A stretch of 64,000 nt of DNA from Ruminococcus sp. (GCA_021202895.1 JAJQCE010000007.1:31853-95852), one strand, 5' to 3'; shown: positions 19,758-29,793, counted from the first letter of the stretch. Translations and numbers: made by a program. The notes: generated from the sequence alone by a model not told the origin.

Positions 19758-20354
19758 ATGGCAGTAAACAGAAAGCCTATACTGAAAACCTGCAGAGAGC
19801 TGGGAATCAGCCCCGCAGTTATGGGAGTTTCAAGGGAAACCAAGAGAAATCCCAATGCAGGAAAGAGAAAGAAAGTATCCGAATACGGAATGCAGCTTAA
19901 TGAAAAGCAGAAGCTGAGATTTATCTACGGCGTGCTTGAGGGACAGTTCAGACGTATCTATGAGGACGCTAAGAAAATGGACGGACAGACGGGTGAAAAT
20001 CTTATCACTCTTTTGGAGCTTAGACTTGATAACGTAGCGTTCAGAATGGGTATGGCACTTACAAGACGTGAGGCTCGTCAGCTTGTTACGCACGGACATT
20101 TTCTTGTAAATGGTAAGAGAGTGGATATTCCCTCCTACAGAGTAAAGGTCGGAGATGTGATCGCACTTTCTGAAAAGAGCAAAAAGAGCGAAAAATTCAA
20201 GCAGATTATTGAGAACGTGTCAGACAGACTTATTCCGACATGGCTTGATGCCGATAAGGCAAACCAGACGGCAAAGGTTCTGCGCGTCCCTGTAAAGGAT
20301 GACCTTGATTACGAGGTTGAGGAGCACCTCATCGTCGAGCTGTATTCAAAATAA
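19758..20354 (+). CDS. rpsD: 30S ribosomal protein S4
   Basis: Nucleates 16S assembly. An S4 RNA-binding motif is visible in RLDNVAFRMGMALTRREARQLV (from about residue 92) and HGHFLVNGKRVDIPS. 198 aa. N-terminal cysteines typical of the zinc form (C-x8-C-x2-C...) are not present, so this is the zinc-free type. Confidence 0.96.
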   Translation: MAVNRKPILKTCRELGISPAVMGVSRETKRNPNAGKRKKVSEYGMQLNEKQKLRFIYGVLEGQFRRIYEDAKKMDGQTGENLITLLELRLDNVAFRMGMALTRREARQLVTHGHFLVNGKRVDIPSYRVKVGDVIALSEKSKKSEKFKQIIENVSDRLIPTWLDADKANQTAKVLRVPVKDDLDYEVEEHLIVELYSK

Positions 20355-20438
20355 TATTTTTTACAGCGTATCATTTTGCAAACATCCAAATGTAAACGTA
20401 AAAACCACAAAAAGTTTTATAAAACAGGAGGGTTTTAA

Positions 20439-21401
20439 ATGCTTGAAAAAATCGAAAAGCCTGAAATTGAAACAGAAGAGCTTAAGAATAATGACGGCAG
20501 TTATGGACGTTTCGTTCTTGAGCCGCTTGAGCGTGGCTATGGAATAACACTTGGTAACAGCTTAAGAAGGGTACTGCTCTCCTCGTTACCGGGTGTTGCC
20601 GTTACCTCTGTAAAGATTGACGGAGTACAACACGAGCTCACGACAATTCCGGGAGTAAGGGAAGATGTAACGGAAATCATCCTGAATCTCAAGGGACTTA
20701 CAGCAAGGCTGTACGGTGAAGGTCCTAAGACCATATATATAGAAGCAGAAGGCGAATGTGAGGTTAAGGCAGGCGACATAAAGGCGGATTCAGAGGTAGA
20801 CATTCTGATCCCCGATATGCACATTGCAACTCTTGCGGCAGGCGCCAAGCTTTATATGGAAATTGTAATCGACCGCGGCAGAGGCTATGTTTCCGCTGAA
20901 AAGAACAAGTCCCTGACCCCAAATGCGCCATTAGGTGTAATTGCAGTAGACAGCATTTACACTCCGGTGCTTAAGGTAAACTATACGGTAAACAATACCC
21001 GTGTCAGACAGATAACGGACTATGACAAGCTTATACTTGAGGTCTGGACGGACGGCACAATTTCCGCAAAGGAAGCCGTGTCAATGGCTGCCAAGCTGCT
21101 TACAGAGCATCTTAATCTCTTCATTGACCTTTCAGATGAAACAAGCGTTGTAGAGATTATGGTTGAAAAGGATGACAAGGACAAGGAAAAGAATCTCGAA
21201 AAGACAATCGAGGAGCTGGATTTGTCGGTACGTTCGTTCAACTGCTTAAAGCGTGCGGGAATCAATACCGTAAATGATTTGATTGAGAAATCCGCTGAGG
21301 AAATGATGAAGGTTAGAAACCTAGGTAAGAAATCGTTTGACGAGGTTAAGGAGAAGCTTCATTCGTTAGGCTACGACCTCAGTTCGGAAGAAGATAATTA
21401 A
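20439..21401 (+). CDS. rpoA: RNA polymerase alpha subunit
   Basis: Assembles the polymerase core and contacts activators and UP elements. N-terminal dimerisation domain with [21 protein letters not shown] (about 28-48). The C-terminal domain (about 250-315) has [16 protein letters not shown] and [14 protein letters not shown], the DNA-binding helix-hairpin-helix. 320 aa. Confidence 0.98.
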   Translation: MLEKIEKPEIETEELKNNDGSYGRFVLEPLERGYGITLGNSLRRVLLSSLPGVAVTSVKIDGVQHELTTIPGVREDVTEIILNLKGLTARLYGEGPKTIYIEAEGECEVKAGDIKADSEVDILIPDMHIATLAAGAKLYMEIVIDRGRGYVSAEKNKSLTPNAPLGVIAVDSIYTPVLKVNYTVNNTRVRQITDYDKLILEVWTDGTISAKEAVSMAAKLLTEHLNLFIDLSDETSVVEIMVEKDDKDKEKNLEKTIEELDLSVRSFNCLKRAGINTVNDLIEKSAEEMMKVRNLGKKSFDEVKEKLHSLGYDLSSEEDN

Positions 21402-21420
21402 GAGTAAGGAGTGAAAATCT

Positions 21421-21762
21421 ATGCCAGGCGCAAGAAAGCTCGGAAGAACAAGCGACCACAGAAAAGCAATGCTCAGAGCTATGGTTACTTATCTTTTAGA
21501 GAACGGTAAGATTGAAACAACTGTAACAAGAGCCAAGGAAGTCAGCGCAATGACTGAAAAAATGATAACTCTCGGCAAGTCGGGAGATCTTCATGCAAAG
21601 CGTCAGGTTCTTTCGTATGTAACAAAGGAATCTGTAGTCAAGAAGCTTTTTGACGAAATTGCACCGTCATATGAGGGACGTAACGGAGGATACACACAGA
21701 TTATCAAAATCGGTCCTAGACGTGGAGATGCGGCTGAAATGGCTATAATCAAGTTGGTTTAA
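21421..21762 (+). CDS. rplQ: 50S ribosomal protein L17
   Basis: Last gene of the cluster; 113 aa. [21 protein letters not shown] is diagnostic, and the C-terminus has the [20 protein letters not shown] signature. Confidence 0.97.
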   Translation: MPGARKLGRTSDHRKAMLRAMVTYLLENGKIETTVTRAKEVSAMTEKMITLGKSGDLHAKRQVLSYVTKESVVKKLFDEIAPSYEGRNGGYTQIIKIGPRRGDAAEMAIIKLV

Positions 21763-21775
21763 TACAAAAATTTAC

Positions 21776-21806
21776 GACCCTCGTGAAAAAGCGGGGGTCT
21801 TTTTGT
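21776..21806 (+). terminator. Terminator of the ribosomal cluster
   Basis: GACCC ... GGGTC stem with extra G-C pairing inside, followed by TTTTTGTTTTG, 14 bp after rplQ. Confidence 0.75.
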
Positions 21807-21850
21807 TTTGAAAGCTGTTTTTAAATTGACATAAAAATCAGAGCAAAAGC

Positions 21851-21884
21851 AAAGGCTCCCGAAAGTATTTTTCAAGAGCCCTTT
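21851..21884 (-). terminator. Terminator of htpG
   Basis: On the minus strand AAAGGGCTC ... GAGCCTTT with a one-base bulge, followed by GCTTTTGCT. A second palindrome (AAGCTGCTTAAGCGAGCTT, 21914-21932) lies between it and the htpG stop. Confidence 0.6.
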
Positions 21885-21955
21885 GTCCGTCTTAAGTAGA
21901 ATATGTGTGCGCATAAGCTGCTTAAGCGAGCTTTTTTTATTTTGAAGGTATTATC

Positions 21956-23842
21956 TTAAACCATAAGATCGCATACTAAATTTGCAAATTCAACGGGATT
22001 TTCAATGCTGAGTCCCTCAATGAGCCTTGCCTGCGAATAGAGCAGCTTGGTGTAGTCGGCGAGCTTGTCCTTGTCGTCGGCGTAAAGTGCTTTGAGCTTT
22101 TCAAATATCGGGTGTGAAGCGTTTAGCTCAAGGCATTTTTCAGCCTTAACCTCCTTGCCCTCGTTTTGCGGCATTGAATTAAGCACCTTTTCCATCTCAA
22201 TTGTAACCTGACCCTCTGATGAAAGGCATACAGGGTGGCTCTTGAGCTTTGTCGAAAGCTTAACCGCACTAACCTTGTCGCCGAGAGTTTCTTTCATAAA
22301 GTCAAACATTTCCTTGCTTTCCTCTGAGGTTTTCTTGTTTTCTTCCTTTTCCTCATCGGTTTCAAAGTCTGCGTCTCCATCGGTGATTGACTTAAAAGGC
22401 TTGTCCTTGTAATTCATCATAACCTTAATCGCAAACTCGTCAACGTCCTGAGTGAAGTAGAGAATTTCATAGCCCTTTTCCTTGACCTTTTCAAATACCG
22501 GCAGCATTTCAATTTTCGTCTGTGATTCGCCGCAGGCATAGTAGATGCTTTCCTGCCCCTCTTTCATTCTGTCAACGTATTCTGCAAGCGTAGTTCTCTT
22601 TTCATCGTTAAATGACGAGGGGAACATCAGCAGATCCTCAAGCGTGTCCTTTGCGCTGCCGTAGCTCTGGTAAATTCCAAACTTAAATTGCAGTCCGAAA
22701 GCGTCATAGAACTTTTCATACTGCTCGCGGTCGTCCTTGAGCATTTTGGCAAGAGTGTTTTTAATCGAACGCTCAATGTTTTTCGCTATAATTTTAAGCT
22801 GTCTGTCGTGCTGAAGCATTTCACGGGAAATGTTGAGCGAGAGATCCTCTGAATCGACAAGACCCTTTACAAAGCTGAAATAGTCAGGAACTAAATCCGC
22901 ACACTTTTCCATAATCATCACGCCGCTTGAATAAAGCTGCAAGCCCTTTTCGTAGTCCTTTGAATAGTAGTCAAACGGAGCGTGAGAGGGGATGTAGAGA
23001 AGCGCATCGTATGTCGCAGTCCCCTCGTTTTTGGAGTGAATGTGGGTAATCGGCGGCATATAGTCCATAAACTTTTCGGTGTAGAAGTTGTTGTACTCCT
23101 CGTCGGTAAGCTCGTTCTTGTTCTTTTTCCAGAGCGGGGTCATAGAGTTTATAGTTTCGTTGACAATATGCTTTTCGGGCTCTGCGTTTTCGTCCTCTGG
23201 ATAATGGGTGTGTTCAACGTCCATCTTTATAGGGAAGCGAATGTAGTCGGAATATTTCTTGACAAGCGTCTGAAGCTGGTACTGGTCAAGATAGCGGCTG
23301 TATTTCTCATCGTCCATATCGTCCTTTAGCGTTAATATAACGTCAGTACCAACGCTCTCCTTTTCGCACTCCTCAATCGTGTAGCCGTCAACGCCGTTAG
23401 AAGACCATTTGTATGCCTTGTCGCTGCCAAAAGGCTTTGTGATAACTGTAACCTCCTTTGACACCATAAAGGTTGAGTAGAAGCCTACTCCGAACTGCCC
23501 GATAATGTCAATGTCGTCCGCCTCGTTGTCGTTTTTAAACGCAAGCGAACCGCTGTTAGCGATAGTCCCCAGACAGCTGTCGAGATCCTCCTCGTTCATA
23601 CCGATTCCGTTGTCTGAAATGGTAAGCGTGCCTGCCTCCTTGTCGGGAACAATCTGAATTTCAAAATCGTCCTTGCCCATTCCTACAGAGGTGTCGGTAA
23701 GCGATTTGAAATATAGCTTGTCTATAGCGTCGCTTGCGTTTGAAATTACCTCTCTTAAAAATATCTCCTTGTGCGTGTAAATCGAATTGATCATCATGTC
23801 CAAAAGACGCTTGGATTCCGCCTTGAACTCTCTTGTTTCCAT
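21956..23842 (-). CDS. htpG: Hsp90-family chaperone HtpG
   Basis: ATP-dependent cytosolic chaperone. GHKL ATPase motifs: [17 protein letters not shown] near residue 28 (catalytic Glu, Asn), DNGIGM near 78 and [12 protein letters not shown] near 115. The middle domain holds [10 protein letters not shown] with the conserved catalytic-loop Arg. 628 aa, full length. Monocistronic, with TTTTGGAGG before the ATG, its own promoter and a perfect CIRCE operator, so it is a HrcA-controlled heat-shock gene. This differs from B. subtilis, where htpG lies outside the HrcA regulon. Confidence 0.98.
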   Translation of the reverse strand: METREFKAESKRLLDMMINSIYTHKEIFLREVISNASDAIDKLYFKSLTDTSVGMGKDDFEIQIVPDKEAGTLTISDNGIGMNEEDLDSCLGTIANSGSLAFKNDNEADDIDIIGQFGVGFYSTFMVSKEVTVITKPFGSDKAYKWSSNGVDGYTIEECEKESVGTDVILTLKDDMDDEKYSRYLDQYQLQTLVKKYSDYIRFPIKMDVEHTHYPEDENAEPEKHIVNETINSMTPLWKKNKNELTDEEYNNFYTEKFMDYMPPITHIHSKNEGTATYDALLYIPSHAPFDYYSKDYEKGLQLYSSGVMIMEKCADLVPDYFSFVKGLVDSEDLSLNISREMLQHDRQLKIIAKNIERSIKNTLAKMLKDDREQYEKFYDAFGLQFKFGIYQSYGSAKDTLEDLLMFPSSFNDEKRTTLAEYVDRMKEGQESIYYACGESQTKIEMLPVFEKVKEKGYEILYFTQDVDEFAIKVMMNYKDKPFKSITDGDADFETDEEKEENKKTSEESKEMFDFMKETLGDKVSAVKLSTKLKSHPVCLSSEGQVTIEMEKVLNSMPQNEGKEVKAEKCLELNASHPIFEKLKALYADDKDKLADYTKLLYSQARLIEGLSIENPVEFANLVCDLMV

Positions 23843-23890
23843 AACTAATTACCTCCAAAATGAAATTTACTCTTGTTAGAATCATCATTT

Positions 23891-23917
23891 TTAGCACTCT
23901 TAACACTAGAGTGCTAA
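23891..23917 (-). promoter_or_regulatory. CIRCE operator (HrcA binding site) of htpG
   Basis: TTAGCACTC, nine bases, GAGTGCTAA: a perfect match to the CIRCE consensus. It lies 11 bp downstream of the -10 box, covering the transcription start region, ideal for HrcA repression. Confidence 0.95.
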
Positions 23918-23928
23918 ATCTATATATT

Positions 23929-23957
23929 ATTATACACTTGCCTTTTAAAAATTGCAA
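23929..23957 (-). promoter_or_regulatory. Promoter of htpG
   Basis: TTGCAA and perfect TATAAT with a 17-bp spacer on the minus strand, directly upstream of CIRCE. Confidence 0.85.
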
Positions 23958-24020
23958 GTGATGTAACACAATCAGTCGTTTTTGTTTACAATTTATTATT
24001 ATTTATCTTGCCAAATTGAT

Positions 24021-24049
24021 TTGTGTTTTGTGAGATATTATGATATAAT
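24021..24049 (+). promoter_or_regulatory. Promoter of the metF-cdaAR-trmO run
   Basis: TTGTGT and TATAAT with a 17-bp spacer, about 110 bp before metF. The leader is too short for an S-box riboswitch and none was recognised. No further clear promoter was seen until after trmO. Confidence 0.6.
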
Positions 24050-24161
24050 AAATATATAGTGTTATGTTGCTCTGCTTGCGCTCTAAATAAGTATATAGAT
24101 ATATCGTACCGACTTTGTCGCTGTTTATGCGGGGCAAGCTTTATGAAAGGATAGATTTAAA

Positions 24162-25025
24162 ATGCAGATGAAGGGTCTGTTTAATAATGGACACACAACT
24201 TTTTCAATAGAGATTTTTCCGCCTAAAAAGCCAGGAACAATTGAAGATGTATATACCACGCTTGACGGATTGTCGAATATAAATCCCAGCTTTATAAGCT
24301 GTACATACGGAGCAGGTGGAAATTCTGGCGATGCGACTACTATTGATATTTGTTCGATAATTAAGGAAAAGTACGGGATTTTGCCGATAGCTCACCTTAC
24401 CTGTGTCGGCAATACAAAGGAAACGATAGATGAGGCGATAAGAAAGCTTGACGAGGCGTCGATTACTAATGTTTTGGCTTTAAGGGGCGATATAAGCGAG
24501 AGAGCAGGCTTAAGCGAGGACTTTAAGCACGCTTCGGATCTGATAGTTTATCTCAAGGAGAAAGCTCCGCAGCTTAATATTTCAGCCGCCTGTTATCCGG
24601 AGGTTCACCCCGACAGCGAATCGGTTGTTTCTGATATACTCTATATGAAGCAAAAAGAGGAGTGCGGAGCGGAGCATTTTATGTCGCAGCTTTTCTTTGA
24701 CAACGAGGATTTCTACAGCTTTTGGGAGAAAACGCAGATTGCAGGGATTAAAAGCCCGATAGAGGCAGGGATTATGCCTGTTACAAGCAAGGCGGGGATT
24801 TTGAGAATGGTGTCGATGTGCGGCGCAAGTATACCTAAGAAGCTTTCGAGGATACTTAACAAGTACGAGAACAATCCGCAGGCTTTTTCGGATGCCTGTA
24901 TAGCTTATGCGATAGATCAGATTTCGGATCTTGTTGCAAACGATGTTGACGGTATACATTTGTATTCGATGAATAAGCCTGAAGCTGCACAGAGAATATA
25001 TAACGCAGTTAAGAATCTTTTGTAA
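24162..25025 (+). CDS. metF: 5,10-methylenetetrahydrofolate reductase
   Basis: FAD enzyme producing 5-methyltetrahydrofolate for methionine synthesis. (beta/alpha)8 barrel of 287 aa. FSIEIFPPKKPG near residue 14 carries the catalytic Glu; TYGAGGNSGD and HLTCVGNTKE follow, with ALRGD in the FAD-binding segment. Fits with metY and cysK elsewhere in the window as sulfur/one-carbon metabolism. First gene of a run with short or no gaps. Confidence 0.95.
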   Translation: MQMKGLFNNGHTTFSIEIFPPKKPGTIEDVYTTLDGLSNINPSFISCTYGAGGNSGDATTIDICSIIKEKYGILPIAHLTCVGNTKETIDEAIRKLDEASITNVLALRGDISERAGLSEDFKHASDLIVYLKEKAPQLNISAACYPEVHPDSESVVSDILYMKQKEECGAEHFMSQLFFDNEDFYSFWEKTQIAGIKSPIEAGIMPVTSKAGILRMVSMCGASIPKKLSRILNKYENNPQAFSDACIAYAIDQISDLVANDVDGIHLYSMNKPEAAQRIYNAVKNLL

Positions 25026-25051
25026 GTAACATTTTTTTAAGAAAGGAAACC

Positions 25052-26146
25052 ATGGATAATTTTAACGGATATGCAAGCGGAAGCTTTAACTATAATCCGA
25101 ATGATGATTACGAATTTCAGCGCAGAGAGGCACAGAGGCAGGAAGCCTGCAAGGCTGAAAGAAGGAAGCTGTTTAAAAACGCATCCTTTTTAGGTGTGCT
25201 GCTGATACTCTATAATGTATTTAACTACGTCTATCTCTACCTCTTTTACATTCTGACATATGTAAAATATCACGGCGGATTTACGCTTGACATCAGTGAG
25301 GTTACAAGCTATCTTGTTGGTGAGCAGGCGGAGCTTGTCAGCTCGTCGGCGTATTCTATGACGGCGAATTTGTTTTTGGTGCTGATGAGCCTTGTGACAA
25401 TACTTATTATAGCGCAGTGCTTTATGAGAATTGGCATAATGGATATGCTCATGCCGTATAAGCATTGCTTTAAGCAGGGAGCTAAATGGATGCCTGCCTG
25501 CCTGTTTATAAACGTGGTACTCAGTATAATAGTCGGAATAGTCGTTGAAATGTTTGAAGAGAGCGGAGTGACGGTACCTGAATCGGATTTCACAATAACC
25601 GAGCAGACTACCTATGCGGTGGTTATTCAGCTTATTTACGTCTGCATAGCAGGACCGATTGTCGAGGAGGTTATTTACAGAGGCTTGGTTATCAAGCTTT
25701 TAGCGCCATATGGCAAGGGGATAGCGATATTCTTTTCAGCGCTCTCATTCGGACTAATGCACGGCAACGTTTCGCAGGCAATACCTGCATTTTGCGGCGG
25801 ACTTGTCTATGCGATGGTGGCGGTTAAGTATAACAGCATAGTTCCGACCATTGTCATACATTTTCTAAACAATCTGCTTGCGAGTATAACCGATATAGGC
25901 GATGTGTTTAACTTTGACGGAGCGTATACTATTTATAACATCTGTACAATTGCGGTAATGATTGCAGGGCTGTATGTTATTATGGTTAATCTTGATGAGC
26001 TTAAAAACGACATAAAGAAAAGCGAGCCTGTCTGCGCTCTGCCGTCTGGAGCAAGAACTAAGGCTTTGTATACAAACATATTTGTGATAATATATCTGCT
26101 CATGCTTGTGTGGAGCTTTGTTGAGAGCTTCATTTATTACAACTAG
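25052..26146 (+). CDS. CPBP-family intramembrane metalloprotease
   Basis: Multi-pass membrane protein of the CAAX-protease/bacteriocin-processing (Abi) family. The N-terminal 40 residues are polar, followed by several hydrophobic helices. The three family motifs are present: EEVIYRG (about residue 204), FGLMHGN (about 228) and VIHFLNN (about 270), giving the Glu-Glu, His and His/Asn metal set, so it looks catalytically competent. 364 aa, with a polar break and a final transmembrane helix. Substrate unknown; relatives process prenylated proteins, pheromones or bacteriocins. It is 26 bp after metF and 11 bp before the next gene, so probably co-transcribed. Confidence 0.85.
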   Translation: MDNFNGYASGSFNYNPNDDYEFQRREAQRQEACKAERRKLFKNASFLGVLLILYNVFNYVYLYLFYILTYVKYHGGFTLDISEVTSYLVGEQAELVSSSAYSMTANLFLVLMSLVTILIIAQCFMRIGIMDMLMPYKHCFKQGAKWMPACLFINVVLSIIVGIVVEMFEESGVTVPESDFTITEQTTYAVVIQLIYVCIAGPIVEEVIYRGLVIKLLAPYGKGIAIFFSALSFGLMHGNVSQAIPAFCGGLVYAMVAVKYNSIVPTIVIHFLNNLLASITDIGDVFNFDGAYTIYNICTIAVMIAGLYVIMVNLDELKNDIKKSEPVCALPSGARTKALYTNIFVIIYLLMLVWSFVESFIYYN

Positions 26147-26157
26147 GGGGACTAAGA

Positions 26158-26766
26158 ATGGATTTTCAGCTTCCGATTGGAATCTATATAGAAAATACAG
26201 ACGGCTTGTGCAATGCGTATGAGCGAAAATCAGGAGAGCTTTCTGCGGTTTTGAGTGCAGAGCTTCTGGAGGATTTTCTTTACAGCTATTTAAAGCTGAT
26301 AGATGAGCCGATATTCTTTTTCCTGGAGCTGCCGTGTAGTGATACGGAGGAAAAGGAGCTTGGAGAAACGGACGGATACCATTACAAGCTCTACTATCTT
26401 GACAACTGCACACGTGAGGTCGCAGGAGCGATTCTTAAGTGCTACGGTTCTATGCTTGTAAACGATGGGCTTTGCCGCTTCGGATTTGGTTCAAACGACA
26501 GCGATGACGAGGTCTACATTCAAAGCTACAAGGTTATAGGTGTTTTCAGTGAAAGCGAGAGCGTGCTTGACAAGACTGCGGCAGTGCTTGAGCGTCTGGG
26601 TGCAGTTAAAAAGGAGAGTATTGTTACGCCTTGGGATTTGCTTAGCAAGGACAATGTTGGAGAGTGTGTCTGCATTGACGAGGAAGGCTTTGCGGTGTAC
26701 GATATTCCGAAGCTTCTTGAAGAAGTGGGAATGTACTTTGACAAAATAGTAAGCGATAGCTTGTAA
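26158..26766 (+). CDS. Hypothetical soluble protein upstream of cdaA
   Basis: 202 aa, acidic, no signal peptide or membrane helix and no motif I recognise. Starts MDFQLPIGIYIEN after GGGGGA. The middle contains RFGFGSNDSDDEVYIQSYKV and the end KLLEEVGMYFDKI. The layout suggests a mixed alpha/beta fold of two halves. It is placed 31 bp before cdaA within the same presumed transcript, which makes a link to c-di-AMP or membrane homeostasis possible but untested. Confidence 0.6.
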   Translation: MDFQLPIGIYIENTDGLCNAYERKSGELSAVLSAELLEDFLYSYLKLIDEPIFFFLELPCSDTEEKELGETDGYHYKLYYLDNCTREVAGAILKCYGSMLVNDGLCRFGFGSNDSDDEVYIQSYKVIGVFSESESVLDKTAAVLERLGAVKKESIVTPWDLLSKDNVGECVCIDEEGFAVYDIPKLLEEVGMYFDKIVSDSL

Positions 26767-26797
26767 CTAAAAATAAGTGAAAGGAGCGTGAGGGAAA

Positions 26798-27688
26798 ATG
26801 CTTGATACGATAAGCAGCTTTGGCGATTTGCTTGATTCAATATGGGGCGTGTTTATTTCTATAGGCTTAAACGATATAGTTGACATAGTTATTTTGTCGT
26901 TTATTATTTATCATGCGATAAAGCTGATAAGAGAAACCCGTGCGCTTCAGCTTGTTCAGGGTATTTTACTGCTGGTTGTTTTCTACCTCATCGCAATGTT
27001 TTTCGAGCTTCAGACTATACGCTATATTCTTAAAATGCTGTTCCAGTGGGGAATAGTAGCGGTTGTTATACTTTTCCAGCCGGAGCTTAGGCGAATTATC
27101 GAAAAGCTTGGACGAACGCAGATTACAGACTTGGCTTTTGTACCGAGTACGGACAATGGCAATGCGGAGGAGCTTTGGTCTGAGGCAATCGACGCTATTT
27201 GTCAGGCGGCTCAGGAGCTTGCTTCCACCTGCACGGGTGCGCTGATTATCTGTGAGAGAAAGGTGCGCTTAGGCGAGCAGATCGCAACGGGAACTGTACT
27301 TGACTGCACGCCTAGTGCGGCGGTCTTTGGTAATATATTTTATCCGAACACACCGCTTCATGACGGTGCGGTTATAATGCGAGACGGCAAGATTTTAGCG
27401 GCAGGCTGCTTTTTGCCGAAGCCGCAGAAGGAGGAGCTTATCGCAAAGCAGCTAGGCTCGCGGCACAGAGCTGCAATAGGAATGAGCGAGAACAGCGATG
27501 CGATAGTTATAGTTGTCAGCGAGGAAACGGGAACAATTTCAGTTGCGGAGAACGGAGAGCTTACAAGGGGCTTTTCAAAGGACAGCCTTGCGAAGCTTTT
27601 GAGAAAGCGGCTGATTCCTGAAGCACAGACGCAGGGAGCTCCGACAGGATTTGCGGGGAGGGTGATTTCTAAATGGAAAAAACAATAG
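26798..27688 (+). CDS. cdaA: Membrane diadenylate cyclase CdaA
   Basis: Makes c-di-AMP from two ATP. Three N-terminal hydrophobic segments (about residues 20-100) precede a DAC domain. The catalytic motifs are intact: DGAVIMRDGKILAAG (DGA) and GSRHRAAIGMSE (RHR). 296 aa, typical. Overlaps cdaR by 16 bp. In most Firmicutes cdaA-cdaR is followed by glmM; here trmO follows and glmM is absent. Confidence 0.96.
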   Translation: MLDTISSFGDLLDSIWGVFISIGLNDIVDIVILSFIIYHAIKLIRETRALQLVQGILLLVVFYLIAMFFELQTIRYILKMLFQWGIVAVVILFQPELRRIIEKLGRTQITDLAFVPSTDNGNAEELWSEAIDAICQAAQELASTCTGALIICERKVRLGEQIATGTVLDCTPSAAVFGNIFYPNTPLHDGAVIMRDGKILAAGCFLPKPQKEELIAKQLGSRHRAAIGMSENSDAIVIVVSEETGTISVAENGELTRGFSKDSLAKLLRKRLIPEAQTQGAPTGFAGRVISKWKKQ

Positions 27689-29007
27689 AAAAAAAGAATC
27701 GCCATATCTGCCGCAAGGGAGATCCACTGTCTGATTTCGTGCTTAAAATTCTTGCGGTGATTATAGCGGTTATAATATGGTTTTCGCTGTCAATTACTCA
27801 GTATCCGACTGTGAACAAGACGATAACTCAGGTGCCTGTTGACTTTTCGATGAGCGGAACTACTGCTGAAAGCAAGGGACTTAGCGCAATTGGCTATCAG
27901 GATATAACGGTTGACGTTGAGATTCAGGGAATGAACTATGAAATTGGCACCTATACCGAAAACGACCTTACGGCAACGGTTAATCTTGATTCGGTTACAA
28001 AAGAGGGAACCTATGACCTTGAGATTTCTGTTAAATCCTCTCACACCACTGACCAGTGTACGATAATTTCCGTCACTCCTGATACAGTGGAGGTTCAGTT
28101 TGACTTTATTGAAACGACAAGTATTCCTGTTACGTCAGTTGCTCCGAATGTCAGTGCGGAGGAGGGCTACACGCTGATGGAAACCTCCGTTTCGCCGAGC
28201 GAGATTGAAATTGAGGGCGCAGAAAACGACCTTGAGGAGATAGATAAGGTTGTTGCGGTTTACAACAATACGATGACAATTGCAGAGGACACTACTGTCA
28301 CGGCTGATTCGCTTGTTTTCTATGACGCAGACGACAACATTCTCGATTCGTCCGCATATACGCTGGAGGATGACGACGTGGATTTGACTTTTGTTGTGTA
28401 TAAAAAGGTTACGGCAATGTTCGAGGTGGACTTTACCGATACGCCGCCTGGCTTTGATGTTGATTCGCTGCCGTATACATTGTCGCAGGAGAGCTTGCAG
28501 ATTATAAGCTCGCAGCTTGACGATCCTGCCGAAAAGACGGTTAAGCTTAATTCGATTGCACTGTACGAGGTGACAAGAGGCAAGACCTTTATCACGCAGG
28601 TGGATTCACTTCTTAGCGCAAGTGAGGTGAACCAGTCCGGAGTTGAGCAGATTGAGGTAAGCTTTGATTTCAGCGACTACGACCAAAAGACGTTTACGCT
28701 TACTGAGGACGACATTACCTTTGTAAATTCTCCGTCAGGCAAGACGGTGACGCTTGACAATGAGCAGATTTCAAATGTTACGATTTTCGGACCGTCGGAC
28801 GTGATTGACGAGATGGAAGACTCCGACCTGACGGCTGAAATTGACCTAAGCGATGTTTCAGTGAACGGCTCTGCTTCCTATGAGGTGGTTATCTACTCAA
28901 AAAGGTACAATAACGTTTGGAATATCGGCACGAGAGAAGCCGTGGTGACTGTTGCTGACGAGGTTGAAAGCGAGGACGATAGTGACGAAAGCAGCGAAAG
29001 CGAATAA
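27673..29007 (+). CDS. cdaR: CdaR-type regulator of diadenylate cyclase (YbbR repeats)
   Basis: 444 aa with one N-terminal transmembrane helix (FVLKILAVIIAVIIWFSLS) and an extracytoplasmic part of several YbbR repeats. Repeat-like strands include PVDFSMSG, TVEVQFDF, VDLTFVVYKKV and ISNVTIFGP. In B. subtilis CdaR binds CdaA and adjusts cyclase activity. The last 15 residues are Asp/Glu/Ser repeats that overlap the start of trmO. Start ATG 27673 has GGGAGGGTGA inside the cdaA end. Confidence 0.92.
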   Translation: MEKTIEKKNRHICRKGDPLSDFVLKILAVIIAVIIWFSLSITQYPTVNKTITQVPVDFSMSGTTAESKGLSAIGYQDITVDVEIQGMNYEIGTYTENDLTATVNLDSVTKEGTYDLEISVKSSHTTDQCTIISVTPDTVEVQFDFIETTSIPVTSVAPNVSAEEGYTLMETSVSPSEIEIEGAENDLEEIDKVVAVYNNTMTIAEDTTVTADSLVFYDADDNILDSSAYTLEDDDVDLTFVVYKKVTAMFEVDFTDTPPGFDVDSLPYTLSQESLQIISSQLDDPAEKTVKLNSIALYEVTRGKTFITQVDSLLSASEVNQSGVEQIEVSFDFSDYDQKTFTLTEDDITFVNSPSGKTVTLDNEQISNVTIFGPSDVIDEMEDSDLTAEIDLSDVSVNGSASYEVVIYSKRYNNVWNIGTREAVVTVADEVESEDDSDESSESE

Positions 29008-29680
29008 CGAAGTAACGTTTGAGGTAATAGCGCACATTCACAGCGACTTTAAAAGCAAATTCGGTGCGCCAAGACAGAGCGGACTTGTCGAGGAGCTTTC
29101 AGCGCAGATTGTCTTTGAGCCGAGGTTTTCCTCCGAGCTTCCCTTTAGGGGAATTGAGCAGTATTCGCACCTGTGGCTTGTGTGGCAGTTTTCGCTCTCT
29201 GACGCTTCAAAATCGCTTACCGTGCGCCCTCCAAGACTTGGCGGAAATAAGCGCATGGGAGTTTTCGCAACCCGCTCGCCGTTTCGCCCTAACCCTATCG
29301 GGCTTTCCTGCGTCAGACTTAAGGCTGTTAGCTTTGATGAGCGGCTGGGAACGGTGCTTGAGGTGAGCGGTGCGGACTTGATTGACGGCACGCCGATTCT
29401 TGACATTAAGCCTTATATAAAGTACACAGATTGCAGAGAGGACGCTGTCAGCGGTTTTGCTAGAAAACCGACACAAATTAAGGTTGAAGCGCCTGACAAG
29501 CTACTTGAACGTGTGAGCGAGGACAAGAGAGCGGCACTGCTCAGGGTGCTTGCCTTAGATCCAAGACCTGCGTATCATGACGATCCGAATCGCATTTACG
29601 GCTTTGGCTTCGCTGATTACGAGGTGAAATTTAAGGTAGACGGCGAGTTGCTCACTGTAGTTGACATTAAAATAGATTAA
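28982..29680 (+). CDS. trmO: tRNA m6t6A37 methyltransferase TrmO (TsaA/YaeB family)
   Basis: Methylates N6 of t6A37 in certain tRNAs using SAM. The beta-barrel TsaA domain covers the N-terminal two thirds. GIEQYSHLWLVWQF, RMGVFATRSPFRPNPIGLS and GTPILDIKPY are family signatures; the C-terminal DPRPAYHDDPNRIYGF is also typical. The track starts at a TTG at 28952; GTG at 28982 has a GAGG 7 nt upstream and is preferred, but both overlap cdaR. Terminator follows directly. Confidence 0.9.
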   Translation: MTKAAKANNEVTFEVIAHIHSDFKSKFGAPRQSGLVEELSAQIVFEPRFSSELPFRGIEQYSHLWLVWQFSLSDASKSLTVRPPRLGGNKRMGVFATRSPFRPNPIGLSCVRLKAVSFDERLGTVLEVSGADLIDGTPILDIKPYIKYTDCREDAVSGFARKPTQIKVEAPDKLLERVSEDKRAALLRVLALDPRPAYHDDPNRIYGFGFADYEVKFKVDGELLTVVDIKID

Positions 29681-29709
29681 AGCGATTGGTTTCCCAGTCG
29701 CTTTTTTGT
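29680..29709 (+). terminator. Terminator after trmO
   Basis: AAGCGA(TT)GG ... CC(AG)TCGCTT stem with a short loop, then TTTTTGTTTTG, starting at the trmO stop. Confidence 0.8.
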
Positions 29710-29793
29710 TTTGCAAACCTTAAAAAAATTGGTGGTTTTGCACTAATATTTACTTTAAATTTTGTGAAAAGATACGAAAATAATAATTTTGTG

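Noticed and set aside
24050-24161. S-box riboswitch before metF
   Set aside because: About 110 nt leader without the conserved S-box core or a terminator hairpin.
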